64,000 nucleotides of DNA from Trichosporon coremiiforme (GCA_039545355.1 BCJJ01000027.1:62001-126000), one strand, 5' to 3'. Positions 21,748 to 33,943 are shown, counted from the stretch's first letter. The notes: a model not told the origin generated them from the sequence alone. Program-made: numbers and translations.

Positions 21748-24700
21748 ATGGCCACACCCCAGCAGGACCAGGCGACTGCGACCGTCCTCCAAGCGCTCCA
21801 GGCGCTGTATCACGACCCAGACTCGAACGCGAAGAAGAGGGCGAACGAATGGCTCGAAGAGTTTCAGCACAGCGTGAGTGCTCCGATTGCCAGTGACGTC
21901 TTCGGCAGCCAAATAAATGGAGATTGGGCGTCACCATGCCAACCCCCTTTCGGAACCCGGACGTCGCTGCCACAAACCCATTCGCAGCGCGAACTTGCGA
22001 CAAGGAAGGAAGGCGCTAACGTCAACAGACTGAAGCATGGCAGACATGCCACACGATCCTTGTGTCCCCAGACGCGCCGCTCGAGGGTCGTCTGTTCTCG
22101 GCACAGACGCTGAGGTCAAAGGTAAGCTAGAATTTCCTGCGATGCTGCGTAAAGCTAACTGCCGCAGATTCTCTATGACCTTCCCCAGCTTCCCCGCGAC
22201 TCGCTGCCATCGCTTAGGGACTCGTTACTTAATGCTCTCGGACCGCTCGCGCTTCCCACAGCACCGGCGGGGTCAAAAGCAGTTCTCACCCAGCTCTGCC
22301 TGGCCCTCGCCGACCTCGCGCTGCAGATGCCGGAATGGACCAACGTCGTGCAGGGGATGATCGAGCGCTTCGGCAAGGAGCCGGCGACCGTCGTGGTCCT
22401 CCTGCGTTTCTTGGGTTCGCTGGCTGAGGAGTCGCTGAACACGCGACTTCCGAGACTGGTAAGTCGCGGCTAGGGAGAGGGACATTGCTAACCCGTTCTC
22501 AGCCTGAGGGCACCGACGTCTATGGCGAACTGGTTTCGGGCTCCGCCGAGGCGGTCATCAACGTTCTCTCGATGTACATCCAAGCTGAAGGTGAGTGCTT
22601 CCCCGACGATCGATCGGCTAATTTCTCTCAGGCCTTACTACTCAGATTCAGTCATCGATCTTCGAGACAATGCGAAGCTGGCTCCGCGCTGGCGAATTCC
22701 CCGTCAGCGCCGTCGCGCAGAGCCCGCTGTATCCGGCCATGTTTGCGGCGCTCGAATCCGGCGAACTGTTCGACGCTGCGGTGGACGTCATCTGTGACTT
22801 GATCCATGAAACGCAGGAGATCCACGACAACATGCCGCTCGTCCAGGAGATCATCCCGCGTCTCATCGCGCTTGGACCGAAGCTGGACCAGTACCACGAG
22901 GACGCCGACAGGATACGAGGATACTGTCGCATGCTCTGTGAGGCGGGCGAGTGCTACCAGGACGTCATCAAGACTCACCCGAGAGAATCTCTTCCTCTAG
23001 TGGAGGCGATTCTGAAGTGTACGGCTTACGAGGACCTGGACATTGTCCCGATTACCTTCCAGTTCTGGTGGATCTTGTCTGGCATGGTCGACAAGAGTTC
23101 GGATGAGACTTGGGGTCCGTATTACGAGATCTTCGCAAAGCTTCAGACGATCATCATCGGACACCTTCACTTTCCGGGAGACAGCGAGCAGCAGACGGCG
23201 CAGGAGCGCGATGAGTTCCGCTCGTTCCGACACCGGATGGGTGACACGCTCAAGGACTGCTGCAAGGTTCTCGGTGCGCCGACATGCTTACGTCGGTCAT
23301 ACGACATGGTTGTAGAGGCTATGGCGAAGCCGAACCCGTCATGGCAGGAGATCGAGGCCCCGCTGTTCTCCATGCGGTCAATGGGCGCCGAGGTCGACCC
23401 GGACGACGACGAGGTCGTTCCCCACATCATGGAGATGCTGCCGAAGCTTCCCGACCACCCGCGCATTCGCTACGCCGCCATCCTCGTCATCTCGCGCTAC
23501 ACGCAGTGGATCGACCGCCATCCGCAGAACTTAGAGTTCCAGCTGCAGTACATCAGTGCGGGCTTCGACATGGCCGACGACGAGGTCTCAGCTGCTGCTG
23601 CTCAAGCCATGAAGTTCATGTGCCAGGACTGCAACCAGCACTTAGTCCCGTACTTACCGCAGCTGCACCAGTTCGTCACGACGGTCGCCGACAAGCTCGA
23701 CCAGGCAGACATTCTCGAAGTCTGTGAGGCGATTGCCTACGTCGTGTCGTCGCTGCCCTCGAACGAGGCGGCGCAGGCTCTCCAGCAGTTCACCCAGCCT
23801 CTCATCGAGAAAGTCCAGACTGTTGCGAACGCTCCTGGTGAGGCCAGCAAGCAGGACCTGCAGAAGACGGCGGACACTCTGGAGCAGCTGGACGCTTACC
23901 TGCAGGTGGTCAGGACGCTAGACCCTGTTCCGGAGTCCTGCTACCCGACTGCTGCGACCCTGTACACCGTGTTCGACGCCCTCCTTGCCCGGTACGCTAA
24001 GCTGTACTACATCAGCGAGCGTGTTGGCTCAATCCTCCGACGTGGTCTCGCGTTCTTCCCGGTTGCTGCGCTGCAGCCCGTCGTCCAACCCGTCCTCGAC
24101 CGCATGGCGAGTTCGTTCGCGGAGACGGGGTACGCCTCGTACATCTGGATCACGGGCAAGGTCGCGCAGAAGTTTGGCGATGTCGTCCGTAGCCCCGGAA
24201 ACGAGACGCTGGCGGCTCTCCTCATCGCCGCGTTCGAGAACGTCACGGCATCCCTGACAAAGCTGTTGCAGGTTAAGGACGCTGCGATCATCGCTGATGG
24301 TGAGTTTCCGAGGACGACGTCTCAACTGACATTCAGTCATGGACGACTATGTGCACTGCTTCATGGCGTACCTGGCGTCAATGCCTGAGCAGACGCTGGC
24401 CAGCCCTGCTCTGCCGCAGGCCGTGTCGCACACGCTGGCCGCTCTGCAGTGTCCGGCGCCGGAGACGGTGCTCGTGTGCCTCGACACGCTGGCGATGCTG
24501 GCGCAGGACATGAGCCAGTCACAGTACGCCGCGCGCGTACAGCCTGTATTCGCGCAGTTTGCCAAGCCCATCTTCACGCAGATGCTGAGCGGTGTAGTGA
24601 GCGGGTTCAGGGAAGATGGCATTGAGCAGGTGCCGGTTATCATCCAGGCAGTGCTCTCGAGCGTCCCTCCGGCTGAGAGCATGCAGTACGCCGGCGAGGC

Positions 24701-24893
24701 GCTGAACCTGATCCCAGGGCACAACCTGCCGCAGCAGGAGAAGGCGAAGTACTTGGAGGAGCTGAACGGGTACCTGGCGCAGGGCTCTCCGTCGCTGGAG
24801 AAGGTCAAGCAGATCACGGTGAACCTGCTGCGCGCCGCGCGGCGTGCGCGCGAGCGGGCGAGGCAGTCGCGGAAGAGTCTCGGCGGCGTATAA
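21748..24893 (+). CDS. MTR10: Nuclear import receptor of the transportin-3/Mtr10 family
   Basis: Six exons (21748-21873, 22029-22121, 22168-22458, 22503-22590, 22632-24299, 24337-24893) give about 940 residues, close to yeast Mtr10 (about 970). The N terminus (VLQALQALYHDPDSNAKKRA, NEWLEEFQHS) is the importin-beta N-terminal Ran-binding repeat. It is followed by AWQTCHTILVSPDAPLEGRLFSAQTLRSKI across the next exon. The rest is HEAT-like helical repeats ending in a basic tail. The family carries SR-type mRNA-binding proteins into the nucleus and releases them on RanGTP. An in-frame ATG at 21688 would add 20 residues, but the ATG at 21748 (GGCATGG) has the better context and aligns with the family start. 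All introns are 37-155 nt with canonical ends. Confidence 0.93.
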
Positions 24894-26030
24894 TCACAGG
24901 GTGTTTGTATCAACTGTCCACAACGTAGCATACGGTTGCTTTTATCGTCACGGCGGTTAACAGAAGACGACGGAGGGATACCCAAAAAGCACTACGGAAC
25001 CAGTGTCATATTAGTCATGAGAAGAAGGAAAGGGGGGTTTGGACGACCACGACGCACGCACAACGAAGCATCAATCGTTCCTTGGCCTACGAGGCCTCTA
25101 GCATGCTAGCACAACAACGGCATATTTCTAGAAATAGAAGTAGAGACACCATATATAACCACATTGACACGCGATGCATGTGTGAGACGCGACGCGCTGT
25201 CGCGCGTCAGCGCTTCCTTGACCTGTATTGTTGCATTTCGCTGTGATCGCTCGATGCCCAGCTCCTCGTTGCTCTCGATCTGGCTGATTGGCGGCTGATC
25301 GATCTCAGCCAACGGCCTTTGCGGGCTGTTTTGCTTGCCGGTGTACACAAGACAGTCATTCCGCATGCGTCCCAGCCGGGCGTCGTGATGCTCGATCCCT
25401 TTCCCTTACTTGCGCCCTCGTCAGCTTGCAAACGTCACGACCGAGAGCTTGACTGACGTTCGAGGACACGGGTCCCCGCAGTACGCTGGTCTGTCGCTCT
25501 GTTCTCGGCGTTCTCCGGGATCCGGCAACTAATGCACTCGGCCATCCGGCCGGCATCTTTTGAGTGGACGACGTCTCCGCCCAACTCGGTGCGCGTACGA
25601 AGTGTCGGCAGGTAGGGTTGATTGAATGCCGGACCTTGCGCGTGCGAGGAATGCAGTGTGCGCGGGTCTGTGAACACCCGACCTCACATACCTCTCGTTG
25701 GACACCGTGCCAGCGTGCGACTACAGGATACAGGATGTGACTTTCTGACTGCTCATCACACACGCTCAAGCCTCTGACTCCCCTTCGGGTGCAGCGATCT
25801 CAGCGAACCAGCGTCGCCACTGGACGCCGAGACTCAATTACCTGGCGTCCTTCCCTCGATCCTCGTGTCCCTTCCTTGCCCTCCGGCCTCCGACCACACA
25901 GTCCAACCACCCGACCGAGTCTTGTGACCAGCACGGACTAGCCTAATAGCTGACATCTTTATCACCTTTCGCACGTCAAGCACGCTTGCCCATCATATCC
26001 TCTTCTTCCCCTCAATCCAAGCGACGCAGG
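24894..26030. other. Intergenic region MTR10 to dehydrogenase gene
   Basis: About 1.1 kb holding the 3' flank of MTR10 and the CT-rich promoter of the gene at 26031. No gene, RNA or repeat is seen. Confidence 0.5.
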
Positions 26031-27301
26031 ATGTCGGCAACGACCAGCGCGGACCCTCCCGCTCCGGCGGCCACTGTCTCTGCGACTCCTGCGAACGGCG
26101 CCGACAACAAGCGCGTCGCAGTCATCACCGGTGCTGGCCAGGGTATTGGCGCGGGCATCGCCGTTCGGCTTGCAAAGGACGGGCTCAACCTTGTCCTGTC
26201 TGACCTGCCCAACAACCGCGAGAACCTCGAGCACGTCGCTGAGGAGTGCCGTGCGAAGGGGGCCAAGGTCGTGGTCAAGGACTGCGATGTCGCCGATGAG
26301 GCGCAGGTCAAGGACCTCGTTGAGGCGACGAAGGAGCTGGGCGGCATCGATGGTGAGTAACCCCCTTTCCCGGTTCGTCTTCCCCGCAATCGCTTGGACG
26401 CTGGCCATTGCGGCAGAGCGTTGCGACAAACTCCGCAGTCGAGTTGGCTGAGAACGCACGGCCGTGAGCCCTGTACCCTGCGAAGGCGACTCACCGCTCC
26501 CTCTTCTTTCCTCTCTCGGCTTTCCCACCCTGCACGACGGAGACCCCGCTCGTGGCCTGCTACGAGGATCTTTTCGGAGCTGACAACAGTCATGGTCGCC
26601 AATGCCGGCATCGCGCCCATCTACCGCTTCGTCGACACGCCCATCAGCGCCCTCGACCAGGTGTACAACGTCAACGTGCGCGGCGTGTACCTGTGCTACC
26701 AGGCTGCTGCGCGCGCCATGATCGAACAGGGCCGCGGTGGCAAGCTCATCGGTGCGGCGTCGACTGCGGGCCTGCGCGGCGCGCCCAACTTCAGCGCCTA
26801 CTGTGCTTCGTGAGTCTTCATCTCTGCGGCCCGCTGCAGACGTACAGCTGGCAAGCCCGTGACCCCAGCTGACGCCAGGAAACACGCCGTCGCTGGCATC
26901 AACGCGGCCGTCGCGGAGGAGCTCGCGCCTCACGGCATTACGGCCAACTGCTACGCGCCGACGATCTGCGAGACTGACATGCTGACCCGCATCGACAAGG
27001 ACCTGTCCGCGATCGCGGGCGCGGAGGCTGGCGCCTTCATCGCCATGGTGAGTAATCCCATCCCCTCATTTCCTCTTCCTCGCCCTAGTCACCAGCTTCG
27101 ACCGCCATGGATGATTAGCTGACCCCCAGCGCAAGGCCGCCCACCCCATGGGCCGCAACGTCAAGGTGTCCGACGTCACTGACACTGTGTCGTGGCTCGC
27201 GTCCGAGGGCTGCAAATTCGTTACTGGCGTGCTTGTGCCCATCACTGTGAGTTAGACTTGTCGTCGCGCCAACTGACAAGCAGGGTGGCGTCATGCCTTA
27301 A
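26031..27301 (+). CDS. Short-chain dehydrogenase/reductase (acetoin/diacetyl reductase-like)
   Basis: Five exons (26031-26352, 26590-26809, 26879-27047, 27130-27246, 27284-27301) encode about 281 residues. The first intron is unusually long here (237 nt). The Rossmann nucleotide-binding motif TGAGQGIG is at about residue 44, the NAG motif follows, and the catalytic Ser (AASTAG), Tyr and Lys (YCASK) are all present, as is the substrate-loop region (YAPTICETDML). The closest remembered relatives are NAD(H)-dependent acetoin/diacetyl (butanediol) reductases, so a cytosolic carbonyl reductase is likely; substrate is inferred only. The last exon is an 18-bp microexon encoding GGVMP plus stop. A second copy of the last intron and microexon follows (separate entry), and splicing to it would give the same protein. 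Confidence 0.9.
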
Positions 27302-27304
27302 TCT

Positions 27305-27390
27305 GGAGACCAGCCTGCTGGTCCCCGGCGTCGTGAGTTGTCTGCCGTAGACGCCTAACTGACGACCAGGGCGGCGTCATGCCTTAATCT
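27305..27390 (+). repeat. Tandem 86-bp duplication of the dehydrogenase terminal intron and microexon
   Basis: The segment repeats the preceding 86 bp (about 27219-27304). Both copies contain a 37-nt intron-like unit beginning GTGAGTT (27247 and 27333) and ending in CTGAC plus AG (27283 and 27369). Each is followed by an 18-bp microexon differing at one silent position (GGT versus GGC) and the same ATCT tail. The region before the donor is also related but more diverged (about half identical). The second acceptor could be used from the first donor without changing the protein. Confidence 0.88.
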
Positions 27391-27621
27391 AAGTGTCGTT
27401 CTGTTAGGCTGTTCTTGTGCCCGTTCGTTTTGAAGTCGATGTGGTGGGATCGCGGTCAGAAGTAAGGCGATAATCTGAGACCGAAGTTTAGTAGTAACAA
27501 GTTCATGCCAATGCTGCGTCCTGCTTGTGGCACACTACTGAACCCTTTACATTCCCGCTGGACTTCCGGCCATTTCAACAACTGAACTCCGCAACTGCTC
27601 CTTCACAGTTATTCTTCTGCA

Positions 27622-29139
27622 CTAGCACTGCTTGCACGCACACGCGATACCGCGGGATTTGAGCTGCTCGTCCTCCTCAGTCTCCTGGCTGCCAAAGTAC
27701 TCCTCGAGCGAATCCAATGACACATTCTTGTTCGGGCGCATGGCTGTCTTGATCTCAGCGGCGGTCGGGTCCCTTCTGCCGGGGTGCCACAGCTGACGTC
27801 TGAATCCCGTCGCGATGTCGCAGCGGAGAGCCTCCATGATGAAGGTGGTGAACGCCTCATCCCCGAGTCCAAGCGGCCCGAGCTCAGTGTCTCCAGTGAG
27901 GCTGGAGACGACTGTCGCGGTGCTGGGCCCGGGCATGGAGAAAGCGGGGTCGATCGTTGTCGTGTCCATGAGTGTGTCGGCGCACTGCGATGAACGGGCC
28001 GATCAGATCCAGCGCAATCTTCTCGATGCCGTAGATTTTGACCTTAGTGTTGGCGCTGCGGCCGGGAATCGTGAGCGCGTGCAGGAGCTCAAGCAGCGCA
28101 TCGGGGAAGTGCGGGTTCTTGGTCGGGAAGAGGACGTCGACGACTCGCGCGCCGCCCCAGGCGTGGAACACGATATTGATTTCCTTGACTCCGGGGAACT
28201 GGCCCTTCAAGCTGGGAGGCGGGATCATAGCGCACTCCGCCCCGTCGAGTGGCAGGTACAGCGAGATGCGCTCCAGGTTCGGCGCGCTCCAGGAGAGATG
28301 ACCGGGGATCGGCGGCCCGCGCGCGTCCAGGTTGCGCAAGTCGAGCTTCTGGGCATCGACTTGGAGGAACGGACACGGAACCACATCGGCGCCGTCGCAA
28401 GCGGGAATAAGCGTGCCCTCCGCTGAGACGCTGGGGATGACCCGAAGCACCTCAATGTTCGGGAAGAAAGCCGCCACATGCTTATCCCACTTGGCGCACC
28501 GGCAGCGGTGGTGCGAAGTGACGGTCAGGACGCGGACGTAGCGAAGCAGCGCCAGCTTGAAGTTGCGTGTTTTGCACTTACGCTCGGTTCCGGAGTGCAG
28601 CGCTCCGATGTCGGAATCGACAAGATGGGCAATGAACGACTTGATCTCCTTCGCAGGCAGGGTTGGCAAGCGGGCCGAGGTGAGCGCCGCCTTCATCGCG
28701 GCGAGGGCGGGTGAGCCCGCCCCTCCAGCCTTGCGACCAGGCTTGCCTTTGCCTGTGATGGGGCGCTTCGGAGAAGTCGCCATCGTTGACAGCTTCCACA
28801 GACAGAACACCTCGTCCCAGGTCACACCCTCGCAGGGGTAGTAGGCGTCGAACATCGCGCGGCGCGCAGTGTCGTTTCCGACCAGGGCGCCGGACAGCGG
28901 CGCACCGCATCCCAGGTACAGGTGGCGGTAGAGCGATTTGCCTGCAGAGTGGAAGAAGAAATAGTTCACACGAAGGGCCGAGAGAAGTGCCGATGTGTCG
29001 AGGGCAGCGCAAATGAGGTCGGTGATGTGGTCGATGGCAAGTGCGCGCGACGCTGCGCTGGGTGTGGCACCGGTCTTGCCATTTGCTTTCAGCGCCAGTG
29101 ACTTCTGCGGCCATGTAGGGCTGGTTACGGGGGTCCCAT
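27622..29139 (-). CDS. F-box-like/LRR-type protein, frame change near the 3' end
   Basis: The most coherent start is a tiny exon at 29139-29129 (MGPP) spliced over a 71-nt intron to 29057. This gives AASRALAIDHITDLICAALDTSALLSALRVNYFFFHSAGKSLYRHLYLG, which has the spacing of an F-box-like N terminus. The body has leucine-rich strands (VRVLTVTSHH, NIEVLRVIPSV, KLDLRNLDARGPPIPGHLSWSAPNLERI) and ends its first frame with KIYGIEKIALDLIGPF. Near 27965-27990 the open frame must shift to reach a further coding-like block (SLEEYFGSQETEEDEQL, then CACKQC) ending at 27622. Either a noncanonical intron or a one-base frameshift lies there. F-box-like families of this build are expanded in Trichosporonales and often degenerate. 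Function, probably protein-protein interaction, is inferred. Confidence 0.62.
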
Positions 29140-29525
29140 TGTGCTGAAAGATGCGAAGGAGAGGGGTGGGCGAGTGGGTGTTGTCGTGAGGATGTGGGCT
29201 TTAAGACTCGGGCATGCCAGACTGTTTGGATCTGGAGGAAGACGCACAACAGGGGGCAGAAGGATGGCGCCTGTCAAGCTGACGACCGCTGCGCGCGACC
29301 GCGCTGTCGCTGGACGCACCGGACGCGAGCACTGTCTAACGCGAAATCACCGCAGATCCCCCCGCCCTCACCCGCTGGCTCATCCTGTCTCGCCTGACCT
29401 CACACGATAGCACGATCGGGAGCGACGATCCTGCCGATCGCAATAAGTGCACGGTGACGAATCTAAATGCAATAACATGATGGAAACACTACCAAACCGA
29501 AATCTATACACCTCGTCGTAGCAGA
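29140..29525. other. Short intergenic region
   Basis: 386 bp between RRP12 (ending 29526) and the start of the F-box-like gene, both on the minus strand. It should contain the RRP12 terminator and the downstream promoter. Nothing else is seen. Confidence 0.5.
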
Positions 29526-32500
29526 TTAGGACCTCATGCCCTTCTTTTTGTTGGTCAAGCTGACGCGGCCACCGTTCTTGCCGGCGCGCTTCGCGGCCTG
29601 GCCGATAGGAACGTACGCATAAGGGTCGACGCCGTCCTTCTTGACGTCTCCCTTTCCGCGCTTGCTGCGGAACTCCTCTCCGAGGCGGCCGATCGCCTTC
29701 TTCGTCTTCTTCTTGGCGATCTTGTCGTCGTCGACGTCCATGAGACCCTCCTCGCGCTCCTCCTCGCGGGCGCGCTTCGTGTTCTTGTTGAACTTCAGGC
29801 CGCGGTTCGTGCGGGCCGCACCTTCGATGCCGCGCATCGCCTGCAGGTAGGCGTTGCCCTCGTCCGCGCCGTCGTCCATCTGGGCATCCGAGTCGGAACC
29901 GTCGTCCTCGATGACGAGCCTGCCGCTCTTGTCCGTCTTGAAGTGCGCGGCGTCCTGGCCAGGCTTGCGCTTGCGCTGCTCCGCCTTCGGGTCGCGAGTG
30001 ACACCACCGGCGATGCTGCGAGAGAGCAGGTCCATCGGCTCGTCACCCTCATCACGGATGTACTCCGCCTCGGCAGCGGCAGCAGCTCGTCGCTGCGCAC
30101 GCTTGCCCAGGGGCTTGAGAGGGCGCTCGTCCTCGTCACCCTGCTCCTCCTCGTCGTCAGAGTCGCTGTTGTAGAGGATGTCGTCGAAGGCGTTGCCAGA
30201 AGTCGTCTTGGGCGCCTTGCTCTCCTCCTCGGCGGTCGCTTTTTTGCGCTTCGCACGGTCCTTACGCTTCTTCAGGTTCTCGATGACCTTGCGCTCGCCA
30301 CCCTCAGGGGCGAAGGAATGGACGTTCTCGTAGCCAAACTTGCGGAACATGCGCTCGAAGATATGAATCGTCTTGAGCTTGAAGTGGTTCTTCTGGTCGT
30401 GGACCCAGCCGAGGAGAGCGGGGACGAGCGCCTCGAGGTGTGGCTCGACTGTCTCCGTGGGGAGAGCGACGACAGCAACCTTGACGAAGCCGAGAGCCGA
30501 CTTGACGATCTCACGGTTCTTCGAGCCGACGAAGACAATAACGGTGGCGACGAGCTCGGAAATGAGCTCGTTCGAGATGTCGTCCCTGAACTCGAAGAGG
30601 AGGCGGGAGAGAGCGTTAATCGAGGCGGAGATCATGTGAGGGGTCGTACCAGTGAGACCGGCGGCCACCATGGTGATGTACTCCTGAGCGTTGGCGTCCA
30701 CTGTACGCTCGACGAGCTCATCGCTGTCCTCATTGACCGGGACGGCCTGCTTGACCTCTCCTCCCTCGGCCATCTTGTGGCCCATGACAACGAGGAGGTC
30801 GAAACCGGCGTCGCGAGCCTTCTCGTTGACCTCCTTGGTGCCGAGGACAGCCTCGGACAGGAGCTCCGGGATGAGATGCAGCTTGTCCTTGGGAAGCTCC
30901 TGAACGAGCGTCGAGAGAAGCTGAAGGCGGTCACGCTGGGCACCAGGGCCAACCTGAGTGGCGACCTCGTTCAGGCGCTCGACGAACTCCTGCAGCTTGT
31001 CGCCAGATCCAGCCTCGCCGAGCTTGCCAGCCTCGAGCAGGCGCTTGAGGAGACGGTAAGCCTTCTTCTGAACAGTGGCATCCTCGTGCTCGAGAAGGTC
31101 CTTGGTCGAGGTCGCAGTGAAGAGCGAGGCGCTCTGAGCCGGGGGAAGGTGGGGAACGAAGACGATCAGCAGGTCGAGCATGGTGTGGCTGATGGGAGAG
31201 GCGCCAGGGGCGGGAGCCTGCGTGTTGTCAAGGTTCTGCGAAAGGTGGGAGGCGACGGTGTTGTAGGTCTCGATGATGTCCTTCTCGTCCATGATACCGA
31301 CCCAAGCGGCGATGACGTCTCCGACCATTCCACGCTGCTCACGAGGAAGCTTAGAGAAGACGTTCAGCAGGACGGAAACCATGTCCTTGGCAAGAGACTT
31401 AAGCTTGCCGAGGTTTGCCTTGGCAGCCTCCTGGTCGATACCGAATTGCTTGCGAAGCTCAATGGGGTCAGTCGAGGAGTTCAACAGGGTCTGCGTCGAA
31501 TTGACGAGCTGCAGAAGCGAGCGGAGCAGCGGCGAGAGAAGCAGAGGCTGGGTGTAGAGAAGGTTGGTGATGAGGGAGAGGAAAGGCGTGGTGAGACCCT
31601 CCTGCATGTCGCGAGGCATCTCACAAAAGCCAGGGAGACAGTCCCAGATCTGGCCAACGAGGACCTCCCAGACCTTGGCAACGGCGACGTTTCCGGCGTC
31701 CTCAGCAGCGACCTTGCGCTCGAACAGGCGCTCAGACAGGGGTCGGAAGTAGTTGGCGAAGAACGCGAGCGAATCGTTCGTCGTCTTGTGACGGATAATG
31801 GGGAGGAGGTGAGCACGACCAGGCTGAGGAGTCTTTCCGCTCGCATCAGGCTCGATGTTGAGGGGCAGCGCACGGAGGACACCCTCGACACCGATGACCT
31901 CGACAGCGGCACCAATAACCTCGTCAACCTTGTCCTTCGCGTCGAAGCCCTTCTGCGTTCGAAGGTCTCCGACTTCAGTGATGAGAGGAAGGAGAAGCTC
32001 CTCGGCCGCGGTGGGGGCGGTTCCACTGGGGTCAACCGCGGGCTCGTCCGGCAGCAGACGGAGGCGGAGGCGGGAAATGAGGGCGGAGAGGATAGTGAAG
32101 AGGTAGCCCATGCGGAGAGCGTTCGAGTCAAGAGCCTCAGTGACGGCACCAAGAACCTTAGTAAGGAAGGGCGTCTTCTGCTTCTTCCTCGCGCCGGGGA
32201 GGTGGCTGCCGGACCGGAGATACTGGACCGCGCCGATGATCATCTCGTCGGTGACGCAGTAGCGGACAATGCCGTCGGCGATCGCTTCAGTCGCCGCCTT
32301 GCAGACCGCCGGGCTCGTCGAAGCACCGAGAAGAACATCGTTGAAGATGTAGTTGAACGCCTTCGGAAGATAAGCCGGGAGGTTCGCGGGGTCCTGCAGC
32401 GAGAGCTTGATCAGGGCGCTAGACAGAGCAGAAAGGTACGCCGGCATGTCGCCAGACTCGGGCGGCGAAGCGAGGAGCGAGTCGATGACCTTCGTAAGGT

Positions 32501-33457
32501 TTCCGATAACGTGAGGAGTCGGCGAAACCGAATCAACCGGCGGAGGGGAGAGAAGGTGCGACAGCAGAGAGTACACCTGGTTGGTGAGATGCGGGTGAGG
32601 CGGCAGAGCCATGAGGAGCTGGCAGAGCTGAGCAAGTTGCTGGGTCGTTAGTGAAGGCTCATTCGATTCTAGCTCACCTCAGTTCCCCATACAGCAACCC
32701 ATCCCCTCAGTCCCTGAACAACGTGGATAGCCTTCTTGCCTTCGTCCTCATCGTTGCCGGCGAACCTGGCCTTCTTCTTGCTGCTCTTCCCCTTGACCTC
32801 CTCCTCAAGTGCCGACGTGACCCACTCGCGAGCACGGGGAAGGTACGGGTGCGCTCCCGGAACCACGCGAGGGGGAACAGGGGTGCACAGAACCTTCCGG
32901 ACGCCCTCCTGCGCGAGGTGACGGACCTTGGGTCGCGGATCCAGACACAGCTCGAGAACGTAGTTCCAAGCCTTCTTGAGGAGGGGGCTGGAAAGCGACG
33001 TCGGCGTGGCGAAGAGAAAAAGGGAGGTGGCGATTTGGAGAAGACTTCGGAGTGCAGGGGGGTGAGCAAGAGCGGTGCTGAAGAGGGGGAGGAGACATCC
33101 AAGGAGCGGGCTGAGCTTGGCGAGAACGACGCTGGGCGGTGTCTCGGGTACGACGATCGCAAGGAGGTAGAGCGTGGCGGGGATGAGGTCGCCGCCGTCC
33201 ATCTTCTCGGTCTCAGAGATCTCCTCTCCCGTCTCTCCCGGAGCAATCTCATCAGAGCAGGCCTTCTCGAGGCACTGGAGCAGCGCGGTGAAGTATGCGG
33301 TCGAAGTATGCGGAAGGGTCGACTTGGGCAGAGTCGAAGAGATAGTTGATTCGATGGCCATCAAAAGCTGAGCAGGCTTCGCCTGGTGCGCCTGCCCAGA
33401 CGCAGAGAGGCGTCGCACATTGGCGAGCTGCGTTCCGAAGGACGCTGGTGTCGCCAT
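29526..33457 (-). CDS. RRP12: Ribosome-biogenesis factor Rrp12 (HEAT-repeat/NUC173 protein)
   Basis: Two exons (33457-32678 and 32639-29526) joined by a 38-nt intron give about 1297 residues, the size expected for Rrp12. The N-terminal half is a helical HEAT-repeat array (LSASGQAHQAKPAQLLMAIE, SSPLLKKAWNYVLELCLDPR, VRHLAQEGVRKVL). The middle contains NUC173-like sequence (RPLSERLFERKVAAEDAGNV, VGQIWDCLPGFCEMP). The C-terminal 250 residues are highly charged and Lys/Arg-rich (LKKRKDRAKRKKATAEEESK, acidic DSDDEEEQGDEDE, final LTNKKKGMRS), matching the nucleolar tail. Rrp12 works with Ran in export and maturation of both ribosomal subunits. The opposite strand is also open for 902 codons, an artefact of GC-rich third positions. 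Confidence 0.93.
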
Positions 33458-33767
33458 GGTGTCGTTTAGATGCTGTTGTCAACGCTGCGAGCTGCGATCG
33501 CCGCACTGAAACCTTGGTGGTCATGACGAACTTCAAAATCTCGGTGACTCACGTGACCGTACCTCCACTCCACGCGACAAAGAGTCCGCGCCACCGGGTG
33601 GCAAACGGTGCCTGGAATGAGTCGCGGCGGAACTAAATCGAAAACCGCGTCGGTCTCTACGCGATGTGAATAACAACAAACCTTCGCACCCCGCGAAGCC
33701 AACATCCTTTGAATCTCGATTTCTCGTGCAGAAGAGCTCCCCGAGCTCCGAAAATCCAAAAATAAGT
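33458..33767. other. Promoter region of RRP12
   Basis: 310 bp upstream of RRP12 up to the 3' end of tRNA-Gly. It holds an 8-bp palindrome TCACGTGA at 33549-33556, a Cbf1-type E-box. The T-run that should terminate the tRNA lies at about 33757-33763. Confidence 0.55.
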
Positions 33768-33844
33768 ACATCCAGGGGGAATCGAACCCCCACCGCATCG
33801 AGACTGCGTGGCAACGATGCATGATACCATTTCACCATAGATGT
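33768..33844 (-). tRNA. tRNA-Gly (GCC) with a 7-nt intron
   Basis: On the minus strand the acceptor stem ACATCTA pairs with TGGATGT. The D-arm GTGA/TCAT pairs and contains GG. The anticodon stem CATCG/CGATG encloses TTGCCA, a roughly 7-nt intron and the last loop base, giving anticodon GCC. The variable loop is CGGT. The T-arm GGGGG-TTCGATT-CCCCC is perfect, and a T5 terminator follows. The first pair is A1-T72 rather than the usual G1-C72 of glycine tRNAs, which is odd. All arms pair, so a functional gene is likely. Confidence 0.88.
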
Positions 33845-33943
33845 GAGGACGATTGTGAACCACTTCACCATCGCTGCCGCGCTGGCCGGTTCTTCCTTGA
33901 CAGCCGGGTGTCAGCTTTTGAGGCTGGCTGATATCGAGCGATC

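Noticed and set aside
29943..32651. A 902-codon open frame on the plus strand, fully antisense to RRP12
   Set aside because: It is rich in Arg, Glu, Leu, Asp and Val in the pattern produced by reading GC-rich-third-position codons backwards, shows no domain, and the opposite strand is unmistakably RRP12.
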